Part shown: piece after piece, positions 1 to 7,247 of the stretch
Position numbering within the stretch: position 1 is the first letter of the stretch
How the letters are laid out: the number at the start of each line of letters is the position of its first letter
Assembly: GCA_024653385.1 (NCBI GenBank)
Contig: JANLFZ010000125.1
Span: forward strand, 1 to 13,882
Source of the DNA: Thermoguttaceae bacterium
GTDB lineage: Bacteria > Planctomycetota > Planctomycetia > Pirellulales > Thermoguttaceae
Length of the DNA stretch: 13,882 bases
Direction of reading: 5' to 3'
Position numbers and translations under genes: made by a program
The notes under the pieces: model-generated
The model's input: the letters and a program-made list of their open reading frames with translations, nothing else
What the model was told of the DNA's origin: nothing
Database searches by the model: none

Positions 1-659
1 CGCTGGCCGGCCTTCGGGCCGGGCTGACGGAGACCTGGCGCGTCGTGCAACGCGACGGCAATCTGCGCCGGTTGATCGTGGTGGCGTTCCTCTTCAGCAG
101 CGTGCTCGTCCTGGCCCCCCACTACCAGGCATTCGCCCGCATCCGGTTTGGCCTGTCGAGGGAGAAGCTCGCCGACCTGGCCACCGGATGGCTGGTCGTG
201 CAGACGATCAGCGTCAGCGTGCTCAGCCTGGCGATTGGCCCGCTGGCCGATTGGCGAGGCAACCGGCTGGCGCTGAGGCTCTTGATCGCCGGCGCGGGCG
301 TTGCCCCTGCGCTGGCCCTGGTCGTTGCCCATCTGCCCGGCGATCTCGGACCGCGCCTGTACTGGACCGTCTACATCCCGCAGGGGCTGAGTCCGTTGTT
401 GACGCTGCTGTTGACCAACTACGCATTGGAAATCTGCGAGCAGCCGGAACACCCGCGGTATCTCAGCACGCTGACGCTGAGCCTGCTCGTGCCGTTCTTG
501 GCATCGCCGCTGGTGGGCAAGTTGATCACGCTGACGAGTTTCGAATGCGTGTTTCTGGCGACCACGGCCTTGATGATCGCCGCTGCCGTGCTGACGTTCT
601 GGCTGCACGAACCGCGGTGCGCCAAGCCCGTTCGCCAGAGCCCGGATGGTTTCGATTGA
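1..659 (+). CDS. MFS transporter, C-terminal part (5' end outside window)
   Basis: This is the C-terminal half of a major facilitator superfamily permease, an integral inner-membrane transporter of unknown substrate. The frame is open from base 3 without a start, so the gene begins upstream; a GTG at 45 lies inside the protein and is not the start. About six hydrophobic segments are visible, beginning with LIVVAFLFSSVLVLAP and ending with ATTALMIAAAVLTFWL before a short charged tail. The loop GPLADWRGNRLALR matches the MFS motif A (GxLaDrxGrr) that recurs between helices 8 and 9, which places this as the second six-helix bundle. It ends 29 bases before the ABC permease and is probably co-transcribed with it. 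Family is fairly sure; substrate cannot be inferred. Confidence 0.8.
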   Translation, partial: LAGLRAGLTETWRVVQRDGNLRRLIVVAFLFSSVLVLAPHYQAFARIRFGLSREKLADLATGWLVVQTISVSVLSLAIGPLADWRGNRLALRLLIAGAGVAPALALVVAHLPGDLGPRLYWTVYIPQGLSPLLTLLLTNYALEICEQPEHPRYLSTLTLSLLVPFLASPLVGKLITLTSFECVFLATTALMIAAAVLTFWLHEPRCAKPVRQSPDGFD

Positions 660-688
660 CCTTGGAACGTCCCTTGGGTTTTTTCGCC

Positions 689-2188
689 ATGTCCCCCTTG
701 CGACTGCTGTTTGCCGAAATCCGTTACCGCAAATTGACCTTTGCCCTCAGCGCCGCGGCGATGGCCACGGCCGCCGCGGCGCTGTTCGTGTGCGGACCGG
801 TTCTGGTCGAGGGCCACCAGCGCAAGAGCCGCGCCGAGTTGGGCGCGATGGTCGACCGGATGAACTCGGAAATGGCCGCCCTGAGCGATCGCATGGACGC
901 CGAACTCGCCTCGATGTCGGCCGAACTCCAACGGTCGGTCGCCGAGATGCGCTCGATGGAAGACCGCGCCCGGGCCGACCTCGCGCGGCTGGAAAAGGAA
1001 ACCCGCCGCGTGATGAAGGACATGGGCTTCAACCTCTTGATCGTCCACCGCGACACGAACATGGCCGATTTCTGGTCGGCCGATTATGCCGTGCTCGACA
1101 TGCCGCAGGACTACGTCAACCGGTTGGCCAACGACAAGCGTCTCACGCTGGTCACCCATCTGGTCGCCACGCTCCAGGAGAAGATCACCTGGGAGAACCG
1201 CAAAGTGCTGCTGGTCGGCTACCTCGCCGAGACGCCGCAGGCGCACCTGGCCGAGAAGCAGCCGATGGGCTATGTCATCCCGCCGGGCAAGGCGTTCTTG
1301 GGCCACGAGTTGGGCATCGGCCGCAAGGTGGGCGACACGATCCGCGTGCGCGTGCGCGACGTCGAACGCGAGTTCGAGATCGCCAAAATCCTTCCCGAGC
1401 AGGGCAGCAAGGAGGATATCACGATCGCGGTCTCGCTGGCCGATGCCCAGGCCCTGTTGAACAAGCCCGGACGCATCAACCAGATTCTGGCCCTGGGATG
1501 CCGTTGCGCCGAGGCCCGGCTGCCGACGATCCGCAAGCAACTCGGCGACGTGCTGCCCGAGACCCGGATCACCGAGTTCCGCTCGATCGCCGTGGCCCGC
1601 GAGGAGCAGCGGGCGTTGGTCGAGGCCCAGCAGCAGAAGATTCTCGGCGAAATGCGGGAGAAGATCCGGGCGCAAGAGGCCTCGTTGGCCCAGCGTCGCG
1701 CGTTCTGGGAGCAAAGCCTGCGCGAACGCCGCGAAGCCCTGGCTGCCGACTACGAGGCGCGCCAGGCCGAGTTGGCCCGCCACGAACGCACGCTCGAAAC
1801 GCTCGCCGAAACGACCACGCCCCTGGTGGTGCTGGCCGCCGCGGTCTGGGTGGGGCTACTGGCCCTGGCGAACGTGCGCCAGCGAAAGACCGAGATCGGA
1901 CTGTTGCGGGCCTTGGGCAAGAGTTCGGGAGCCATCGCCACGCTGTTCTTGGGCAAAGCGGCCACACTCGGTCTGGTCGGCGCGATCGTGGGGGCCGCCC
2001 TTGGCACCGGACTGGCCTGGTGGCTTTGCGTCGAAGCCCTGGGGCTCGACGCCGGCGAGTTCGCCCTGCGGTTCGACCTGCTGCTAGGCGCCGTCTTCGG
2101 CGCGCCCCTGCTTTCGGTCCTGGCCAGTTATTTGCCGACGGTCGCGGCACTGGCCCAGGATCCGGCCGTGGCCCTGCGCGAGGCGTAG
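689..2188 (+). CDS. ABC transporter permease, MacB/FtsX type, with two coiled coils
   Basis: A 499-residue membrane protein with the layout of MacB/DevC-type permeases. One N-terminal transmembrane helix (about 17-39) is followed by a large extracytoplasmic region and a C-terminal FtsX-like domain with three helices (about 376-395, 422-447, 464-487). The cytoplasmic segment NVRQRKTEIGLLRALGKSS between the first two C-terminal helices is characteristic of the family. Two strongly charged, alanine/glutamate-rich stretches (about 44-110 and 300-372) look like long coiled coils, so the protein may span or bridge the periplasm. ATG 689 was chosen because the transmembrane helix follows directly; there is no good ribosome site, and in-frame TTG 674 is an alternative. 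No ATP-binding subunit is visible. Such permeases usually move lipids, lipoproteins or peptides outward or act as mechanotransmitters; the substrate here is unknown. Confidence 0.85.
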   Translation: MSPLRLLFAEIRYRKLTFALSAAAMATAAAALFVCGPVLVEGHQRKSRAELGAMVDRMNSEMAALSDRMDAELASMSAELQRSVAEMRSMEDRARADLARLEKETRRVMKDMGFNLLIVHRDTNMADFWSADYAVLDMPQDYVNRLANDKRLTLVTHLVATLQEKITWENRKVLLVGYLAETPQAHLAEKQPMGYVIPPGKAFLGHELGIGRKVGDTIRVRVRDVEREFEIAKILPEQGSKEDITIAVSLADAQALLNKPGRINQILALGCRCAEARLPTIRKQLGDVLPETRITEFRSIAVAREEQRALVEAQQQKILGEMREKIRAQEASLAQRRAFWEQSLRERREALAADYEARQAELARHERTLETLAETTTPLVVLAAAVWVGLLALANVRQRKTEIGLLRALGKSSGAIATLFLGKAATLGLVGAIVGAALGTGLAWWLCVEALGLDAGEFALRFDLLLGAVFGAPLLSVLASYLPTVAALAQDPAVALREA

Positions 2189-2212
2189 GCGAACCCCCAA
2201 GGGGACCGACGC

Positions 2213-4033
2213 ATGGCCCGACCTCTGGTCCTTCTGCTTCAGCTTCCCATTCCACCGCCGGGCCCCATTCCGATTCACGGCAACGTGCCGCTGGCAGCCG
2301 GATACCTGAAGTTCTTCGCGCGGAACCGTGGGATCGAGGCGACGTACGACGTCGAGATCGTGCCGGGCTCGTTGGTCAACGCGCTGGGCGATGAAGGACT
2401 TGTCGAAGCGATCGTCCGCCGCCGGCCGTCGATCGTGGGGTTCACGTGCTATTTGTGGAACATCGATCGCTCGCTGTGGATCGCCCAGCGCCTCAAACAG
2501 CGCGATCCCGAGATCCGCGTGGTGCTCGGCGGCCCGGAGATCACGGCCGACAATCCGTGGGTCCTAGAGCACCCAGCGGTCGACTACGCGGCCATCGGCG
2601 AAGGCGAACAGACGTTCGCCGAACTCTTGGCCGGCTCCCACCGCCCGCTTGCGGGAGAGGGGCCGGGGGTGAGGGCAACCAACTCCCCTCGCCCGCTTGC
2701 GGGAGAGGGGCCGGGCGTGAGGGAGCAGCCCATTCCCGGCCTCTGGTCCCGCGCCCATCCCATGTTGCCTCCGGTCCGCCGCCCCTTGCCGCGGCTCGAC
2801 GAGGTTTCGTCGCCCTACCTGGCGGGCATCCTCGATGCCGCCGACGAGCAGATGCTCATGCTCGAGACCATGCGCGGCTGCCGGTTCCGCTGCAAGTTTT
2901 GCTACTACCCCAAGAGTTACGACGCGCTGTATTTCGTCTCGCGCGAGAAGGTCGTCGCCAACCTGCGCCACGCGGCCCAGCGCGGCGCCCGCGAGGTGGT
3001 GCTGCTCGACCCGACGCTCAACCAGCGTCGCGATTTCGCTGACTTCCTCGGCCTGTTGGCCGAACACAACCCGGGCCGGCAGTTCACGTATTTCGGCGAG
3101 CTGCGCGCCGAGGGCATCACGCGCCAGACCGCCCGACTGCTCGGCGAGGCCAACTTCTCCGAGGTCGAAGTCGGCCTCCAATCGCTCGACGCGCGTGCCC
3201 AGGAGCTTATCGACCGCAGGGTGAATCTCAAGGCGTTCGAGCGGGGCGTGCGCGCGATGCTCGACGCGGGGATCCACGTGCGCGTGGACCTGATCCTCGG
3301 TTTGCCGGGCGAGACGGTGGACTCGTTCCGGCGCAACCTCGATTACCTGCAAGCGTCGAAGCTCTACACGACGGTCCAGGTATTCAACCTCTCGGTGCTG
3401 CCGGGCACGGCACTGCGGCACGAAGCCCAGTCGCTGGGACTCAGGTACCAGCCGCGGCCGCCGTACTACGTGCTCGGCACGCCGACGCTTGGCCTGGAGG
3501 ACATGTACGCTTTGATGGAAGAGGCCCAGGAGGCCTTGGGCATCGAGTTCGACCCGTTCCCGGCGCCGGTGCTGGAGTTCCCCGAGGGGCACGACGGCCC
3601 GATCCGCGTCGCGACGATCGACCTCGACGCCCCGCCGTGCGAGCTGCCGCCGGCCGCGGCGAGGGCCCAGGCGTTTACCCTCTGGCTTCGCGCGGCCGAT
3701 TTCGACGCCCAGCGACACGCGGCCGCTGCCTTGGTGCGCCGCCTGATCGAAGATAACCCGCACACGACGCTCCAGGTGGTCTTGGAACCGACCGACCGGC
3801 CGGAGCAATTGACTGACCGGGCGCTCGAGGCGATTCAGGCGGCCTGCTACCCCAGCACGAACTATCTCGACCGTTTCTACAGTCTTCACCCCAACCCGCT
3901 GTTGCGGGCCAAGCGCGTGATCGTGCTGGTCAAGGACCATCGCACGGGCGCCATCGATCCCGACTGGGTTGATCTGGTGGAGCGGTATGCCACCTTGGCA
4001 CGGCGTGACGCAGATGGGATGTCGCCCTCTTGA
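2213..4033 (+). CDS. B12-binding domain radical SAM protein with repeat-expanded linker
   Basis: A 606-residue cobalamin-dependent-type radical SAM enzyme. Residues about 1-140 form a B12-binding (Rossmann-like) domain, with VVLGGPEIT (103-111) and the signature AIGEGEQTF (127-135). The radical SAM core starts near 215 and has C223-x3-C227-x2-C230 for the 4Fe-4S cluster that cleaves S-adenosylmethionine; LILGLPGET is the glycine-rich strand. Residues from about 430 form an extra C-terminal domain that I do not recognise. Residues 144-170 contain two copies of RPLAGEGPGVR encoded by a DNA repeat inserted in the linker. ATG 2213 is preceded by AAGGGGA at about 7 bases. The gene starts 24 bases after the permease gene, so they are probably co-transcribed. 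Relatives include methylases and other modifiers of lipids, hopanoids or peptides; the substrate cannot be assigned. Confidence 0.9.
   Translation: MARPLVLLLQLPIPPPGPIPIHGNVPLAAGYLKFFARNRGIEATYDVEIVPGSLVNALGDEGLVEAIVRRRPSIVGFTCYLWNIDRSLWIAQRLKQRDPEIRVVLGGPEITADNPWVLEHPAVDYAAIGEGEQTFAELLAGSHRPLAGEGPGVRATNSPRPLAGEGPGVREQPIPGLWSRAHPMLPPVRRPLPRLDEVSSPYLAGILDAADEQMLMLETMRGCRFRCKFCYYPKSYDALYFVSREKVVANLRHAAQRGAREVVLLDPTLNQRRDFADFLGLLAEHNPGRQFTYFGELRAEGITRQTARLLGEANFSEVEVGLQSLDARAQELIDRRVNLKAFERGVRAMLDAGIHVRVDLILGLPGETVDSFRRNLDYLQASKLYTTVQVFNLSVLPGTALRHEAQSLGLRYQPRPPYYVLGTPTLGLEDMYALMEEAQEALGIEFDPFPAPVLEFPEGHDGPIRVATIDLDAPPCELPPAAARAQAFTLWLRAADFDAQRHAAAALVRRLIEDNPHTTLQVVLEPTDRPEQLTDRALEAIQAACYPSTNYLDRFYSLHPNPLLRAKRVIVLVKDHRTGAIDPDWVDLVERYATLARRDADGMSPS
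2643..2723 (+). repeat. Two tandem copies of a palindromic dispersed-type repeat inside a gene
   Basis: Two 33-base copies (2643-2675 and 2691-2723) differ at one base and start 48 bases apart, so both stay in the radical SAM reading frame and encode RPLAGEGPGVR twice. The second copy with its left flank forms a near-perfect hairpin: CCCCTC-g-CCCGC, loop TT, GCGGG-a-GAGGGG. In the first copy the left arm is partly decayed. The same kind of element is familiar as a dispersed intergenic repeat in several GC-rich genomes, including planctomycetes; that comparison is from memory. Confidence 0.85.
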
Positions 4034-4363
4034 ACGCGCCGGGTTGTTTTCCCGAAAGCGTCGCAACGGGGCTTGTTCGTTACCGCCCAGCAGGATGATC
4101 GCGCCCGGTGGTTGTCCTTCGTATGAGACCGCCTCCTTCAGTTCGGCGATGTCTTCGCTTGCCGCTCCTCATGGAATCTGCCCGCGCTACGGTCCATGCT
4201 AGCCGAATCGGCCCGACATTCCAGTTCCCGTGGGAGGTACTTTACGGGAATCCGACGACGCGGCTATGATGTTCTTGCACGCCGCGGGCGCCCCCTGCAC
4301 GGGGGCCGTGTGGTTGCGTTCGCGACGGTGGTTCCGATCCCGACCTGATCCTGTTGCCGTCCC
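4034..4363 (+). other. Intergenic stretch without a convincing gene
   Basis: These 330 bases lie between the radical SAM gene and the oxidoreductase gene. Open frames crossing it show no family features and no ribosome site. Two small inverted repeats stand out: TTCCCGT (4225-4231) with ACGGGAA (4244-4250), and GCCCCC (4290-4295) with GGGGGC (4301-4306). Neither is followed by a T run. The stretch presumably holds the 3' end of the upstream transcript and the promoter of the next gene, but no clear -35/-10 pair is visible. Confidence 0.5.
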
Positions 4364-5746
4364 ATGCCGCACTTCCTTCCCACCCGCCGCCGTTTTCTCC
4401 AGACTGTTACCCTCGCGACCGTGGCCGCGCCCGCGGTGGTTCCCGCCTCGGTCTTCGGGGCCAACGCGCCGAGCCAGCGTATCGGCGTGGCGATGATCGG
4501 GACGGGCAACCAGAGCACGATCGACTTGCCCGCATTTCTTCGCAACGACGACGTGCAGGTGCTGGCCGTCTGCGACGTGAACACCGCCAGCTACGGCTAC
4601 CAGACCAAGGACCAGTTCCTCGGGCGCGAGCCGGCCCGCAAGCTGGTCAACGCCTACTATGCCGAGAAGACCCGGTCGGGCCAGTACCGCGGCTGCGACG
4701 CCTACGTCGATTTTCGCGACGTGCTGGCGCGCCGCGACATCGACGCCGTGGCGATCGTGACGCCCGACCATTGGCACGGGGTGATGACGGTCATGGCGGC
4801 CGAGGTGGGCAAGGATATCTTTTGCCAGAAGCCGCTCTCGCTGACCGTGGCCGAGGGCCAGGCGATGGTTCGCGCGGTGCGCAAGCACGGGCGGATCCTT
4901 CAGACCGGCAGCCAGTTCCGCTCGAGCCCCGCCTGCCGCTTCTGCTGCGAGTTGGTGCGCAACGGCCGGATCGGCAAGCTCCGCACGATCCGCACCTTCC
5001 TGGCGTGGAACAACTTCACCGGCCCGGGCCCCGGTTGGAAACCCATGCCCGTGCCCGAAGGCTTCGATTACGAGCGGTGGCTCGGCCCGGCCCCCTGGGC
5101 TCCCTACCACGCCGACCGGTGCCTGTACCGGTTCCGGTTCATCTTCGACTACTCGGGCGGGCAGATGACGAACTTCGGGGCCCACTCGAACGACATCGCC
5201 CAATGGGGCAACGGCACGGACCTTTCGGGCCCGGTCGAGGTCGAGGGGCTCGAGGCCGAGTGGCCGCCCAAGGGAAGCCTGTTCAACACGGCGCTGCGTT
5301 CGAAGTTCCGCGCCCGCTACGCCAACGGGGTCGAACTGATCTGCGAGACCGGCGAGCCGCGCATGGGGGCCCGTTTCGAGGGCAGCGAGGGCTGGGTGCA
5401 GTTCGGTTTCGGAGGGCTCAAGGCCGATCCCCCGTCGCTCTTGAAGACGGTGCTCGGTCCCGATGCGATCCGCCTCGACGTGAGCCTCCCCGATCGCAAG
5501 GAGGACGTTTACGGCAACTACTTGCCCGACCACGTGCGCAATTTCCTCAACAGCGTGAAAAGCCGCCGCGATCCGATCGCCCCGGTCGAGGTGGGCCACC
5601 GCACGGCGAGTCTGTGCCACATCGGCAACATCGCGCTGCGCCTGATGCGCAAGCTCCGCTGGGACCCGGCCGCCGAGCGATTCGATGGGGACGACGAGGC
5701 CAACCGCATGCTCTCGCGCCCGCTGCGCGGTCCGTGGCGGGTGTAA
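4364..5746 (+). CDS. Tat-exported Gfo/Idh/MocA family oxidoreductase
   Basis: A 460-residue NAD(P)-dependent sugar/polyol oxidoreductase-like protein. The N-terminus TRRRFLQ (7-13) followed by a short hydrophobic stretch is a twin-arginine signal, so the folded protein with its cofactor is probably exported. The Rossmann fold begins at IGVAMIGTGNQ (about 40-50). TPDHWH (133-138) and CQKPLS (154-159) mark the dinucleotide and catalytic region; in this family the latter is usually EKP, with the lysine catalytic, and here Q replaces E while K156 is kept. NFGAHSNDIAQWG (270-282) supplies the conserved active-site H and D. Families like this are expanded in planctomycetes and relatives, where they are thought to act on glycans. 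ATG 4364 is set by the Tat signal; no clear ribosome site precedes it. Substrate unknown. Confidence 0.92.
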   Translation: MPHFLPTRRRFLQTVTLATVAAPAVVPASVFGANAPSQRIGVAMIGTGNQSTIDLPAFLRNDDVQVLAVCDVNTASYGYQTKDQFLGREPARKLVNAYYAEKTRSGQYRGCDAYVDFRDVLARRDIDAVAIVTPDHWHGVMTVMAAEVGKDIFCQKPLSLTVAEGQAMVRAVRKHGRILQTGSQFRSSPACRFCCELVRNGRIGKLRTIRTFLAWNNFTGPGPGWKPMPVPEGFDYERWLGPAPWAPYHADRCLYRFRFIFDYSGGQMTNFGAHSNDIAQWGNGTDLSGPVEVEGLEAEWPPKGSLFNTALRSKFRARYANGVELICETGEPRMGARFEGSEGWVQFGFGGLKADPPSLLKTVLGPDAIRLDVSLPDRKEDVYGNYLPDHVRNFLNSVKSRRDPIAPVEVGHRTASLCHIGNIALRLMRKLRWDPAAERFDGDDEANRMLSRPLRGPWRV

Positions 5747-5754
5747 GGCCCATC

Positions 5755-5788
5755 GCCTTGCCGGCCACAACGGCCCGGTCGCGAAGGC
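5755..5788. terminator. Possible bidirectional hairpin between convergent genes
   Basis: The 42-base gap between the convergent oxidoreductase and flavodoxin genes contains nested inverted repeats: GCCTT (5755-5759) with AAGGC (5784-5788), and inside it CCGGCC (5761-5766) with GGCC-c-GG (5772-5778) around a five-base loop. The position suits a terminator shared by both strands. There is no T run on either strand, so this is tentative. Confidence 0.25.
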
Positions 5789-6415
5789 TCACCGCATTTT
5801 CCTGGCCAGCCGGGCGATCCGTTCGCCGACGCGGCGGGCGCTGTCGAGTTCGGCGGGGCTGATCTTGGGGTCGATCGGGCCGGTCATCGCGCCCGCGCCC
5901 AACTCGCCCCACTTGTCGTCGCCCTGTTCGTCCTCGTAGAGCGGGCCGGCCACCACCATGCGGTTGTTGATCATGAATAGCAGCAGCGACACCACGGTGT
6001 GTTCCTTGCCGCCCATCTGACCGCCGCCGGTGGCAAACGCCCCGCCGATCTTATCGGTAAAATCGACCTTGAGCTTCCAGTTCCACGTGTCGAGGATGGC
6101 CTTCATCGAGCCGGGGATGTTGGCGAAGTAGGTGGGACAGCCGAGGATGATCCCGTCGGCAGCAACGAGATCCTCCTTGGTGACCTCTTCGACCTTCTTG
6201 AGCACCGGCACCACGCCCGGCACGCGCCGTACCCCTTCTTCCACACCTCTTGCCATCTCTTCGGTGTGCCCGCGCAGGGTGTGGTAGGCGATCAGCACGG
6301 TGATGGGCCTTTGGGAAGCCGGTTTGCCTTGGGCACTCTGAGCCGAGGCCAGGCCGGCCGCGGCGCCCCACCAGGCCCACAGGAGCGAGACAGTCACAAC
6401 GATCAGGCGGTTCAT
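5789..6415 (-). CDS. Secreted flavodoxin / WrbA-like NAD(P)H:quinone oxidoreductase family protein
   Basis: A 208-residue flavodoxin-fold protein. Residues 1-26 form a signal peptide (MNR, hydrophobic core rich in L, V, A and W, then a cleavage-like site ASA-Q at 24-26). The flavodoxin domain starts at ITVLIAYHTLRGHTEEMA (38-55), whose HTLRGHT loop corresponds to the FMN phosphate-binding loop. GCPTYFANIPGSMKAILD (92-109) and ATGGGQMGGKEHT (128-140) correspond to the WrbA-type FMN ring-binding segments. Known relatives reduce quinones or shuttle electrons in the cytoplasm, so an export signal is notable. ATG 6415 was chosen over an in-frame upstream start at 6568 because the signal peptide begins there and AGGAA lies about 8 bases upstream. 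It is convergent with the oxidoreductase. Electron donor and role are unknown. Confidence 0.85.
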   Translation of the reverse strand: MNRLIVVTVSLLWAWWGAAAGLASAQSAQGKPASQRPITVLIAYHTLRGHTEEMARGVEEGVRRVPGVVPVLKKVEEVTKEDLVAADGIILGCPTYFANIPGSMKAILDTWNWKLKVDFTDKIGGAFATGGGQMGGKEHTVVSLLLFMINNRMVVAGPLYEDEQGDDKWGELGAGAMTGPIDPKISPAELDSARRVGERIARLARKMR

Positions 6416-6625
6416 CACGTGGTTCCTGCCAAGGTTGGTCCATCGACGGATCGATTCGAGCGGCCGGGCGCGAAGCCACGCCCGACCAAGGGGAACGTCC
6501 CTTGCGAACATCTTGACCGATGGTTCGACATCGCTCAAGCGTCGTTCAGGCGTGAAGGGAAAAGACACGTCGCTCGGCCCACAACGGGCCGGAGAACAAG
6601 CCAGTCCCCAGCCTGTGGCGGTTAC

Positions 6626-7246
6626 TCAGAACGGTCGCCCCACGAGACGCGACGCCAACCGCTCCGACAGAACCACGATGTCTTCGGTGGTGAACCAGGC
6701 TTCGAGGTTCGGGGGCAAGAGCCACGTGGCCGCCGGCGGGAATTCGTCGCTGGGCGCGTGCCACACGAGGCGGACCCAGACGCGGGGAAAGACCGGGAAG
6801 TCGAACGCGGCGTCGCCCCCGGCGGCGGGCTGGGCACCCAGGCCGATTGCCGACCTACGAAGCGCGTCTCCATTGCTGCCGAAGAATACACAGAGCCGAC
6901 GCACTGCCCGCTGCTCGTACACGCCCGCGTAGTTTCGTCCCCCCGGCAGATCGGCGAAGGCGACCTCGGGCGCTAGCGTCTCGGGCCGGGAACCGACCGA
7001 CAGGTAGTGCAACGCGAGAACGGCCCAGGCCTCGGACACGTCGGTCCCGCCCGCGGTCCGCAGCTCTGCGCCGACCAGGTCCACGTCGAACGCCTCGTTG
7101 AGTACCGGCAGACGCCAGGCGCCCGCGCATGGCTGGGCGCCGAGCCAACGAATCTGATCGGCCGGCTGACAGCGGACTGCCTCGAAGGCCATCGCCACGG
7201 CCCGCGCATAGGTCGATCGCTTTGGCTTAGGTTCGAAATCGGCCAT
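6626..7246 (-). CDS. DUF3786 domain protein, CODH/ACS neighbour
   Basis: A 206-residue soluble protein with no signal peptide or membrane segment. The C-terminal two thirds match what I recall of DUF3786: ALHYLSVGSRP (78-88), FADLPGGRNYAGVYEQR (97-113) and, near the end, WVRLVWHAPSDEFPPAATWL (157-176), then FTTEDIVVLSERLASRL (185-201). No catalytic motif is evident; the GGR-Y and DEFPP segments look like the conserved core. Start ATG 7246 lies one base after the stop of the upstream zinc-ribbon gene, so translation is probably coupled and the two act together. An in-frame start at 7432 would run deep into the upstream gene and was rejected. From memory, DUF3786 proteins occur mostly in anaerobes, which suits the adjacent CODH/ACS operon. 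Molecular function is unknown. Confidence 0.75.
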   Translation of the reverse strand: MADFEPKPKRSTYARAVAMAFEAVRCQPADQIRWLGAQPCAGAWRLPVLNEAFDVDLVGAELRTAGGTDVSEAWAVLALHYLSVGSRPETLAPEVAFADLPGGRNYAGVYEQRAVRRLCVFFGSNGDALRRSAIGLGAQPAAGGDAAFDFPVFPRVWVRLVWHAPSDEFPPAATWLLPPNLEAWFTTEDIVVLSERLASRLVGRPF

Positions 7247-7247
7247 G

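Noticed and set aside
419..1783. A 454-codon minus-strand open frame opposite the MFS and permease genes
   Set aside because: The composition is typical of an antisense shadow and it spans two real genes and their junction.
646..2394. A 582-codon plus-strand frame overlapping the permease in another phase
   Set aside because: It is dominated by R, G, P and A with no hydrophobic pattern; the overlapping permease frame has helices and the FtsX signature.
2564..4066. A 500-codon minus-strand open frame opposite the radical SAM gene
   Set aside because: It is rich in R, H, Q and V like other antisense shadows and shows no recognisable domain. The plus-strand gene has clear radical SAM motifs.
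3969..4202. A 77-codon plus-strand frame reaching into the 4034-4363 gap
   Set aside because: It starts inside the radical SAM gene, has no ribosome site and shows no recognisable feature.
4199..5770. A 523-codon minus-strand open frame opposite the Gfo/Idh/MocA gene
   Set aside because: It is antisense to a clear family member and has no motifs of its own.
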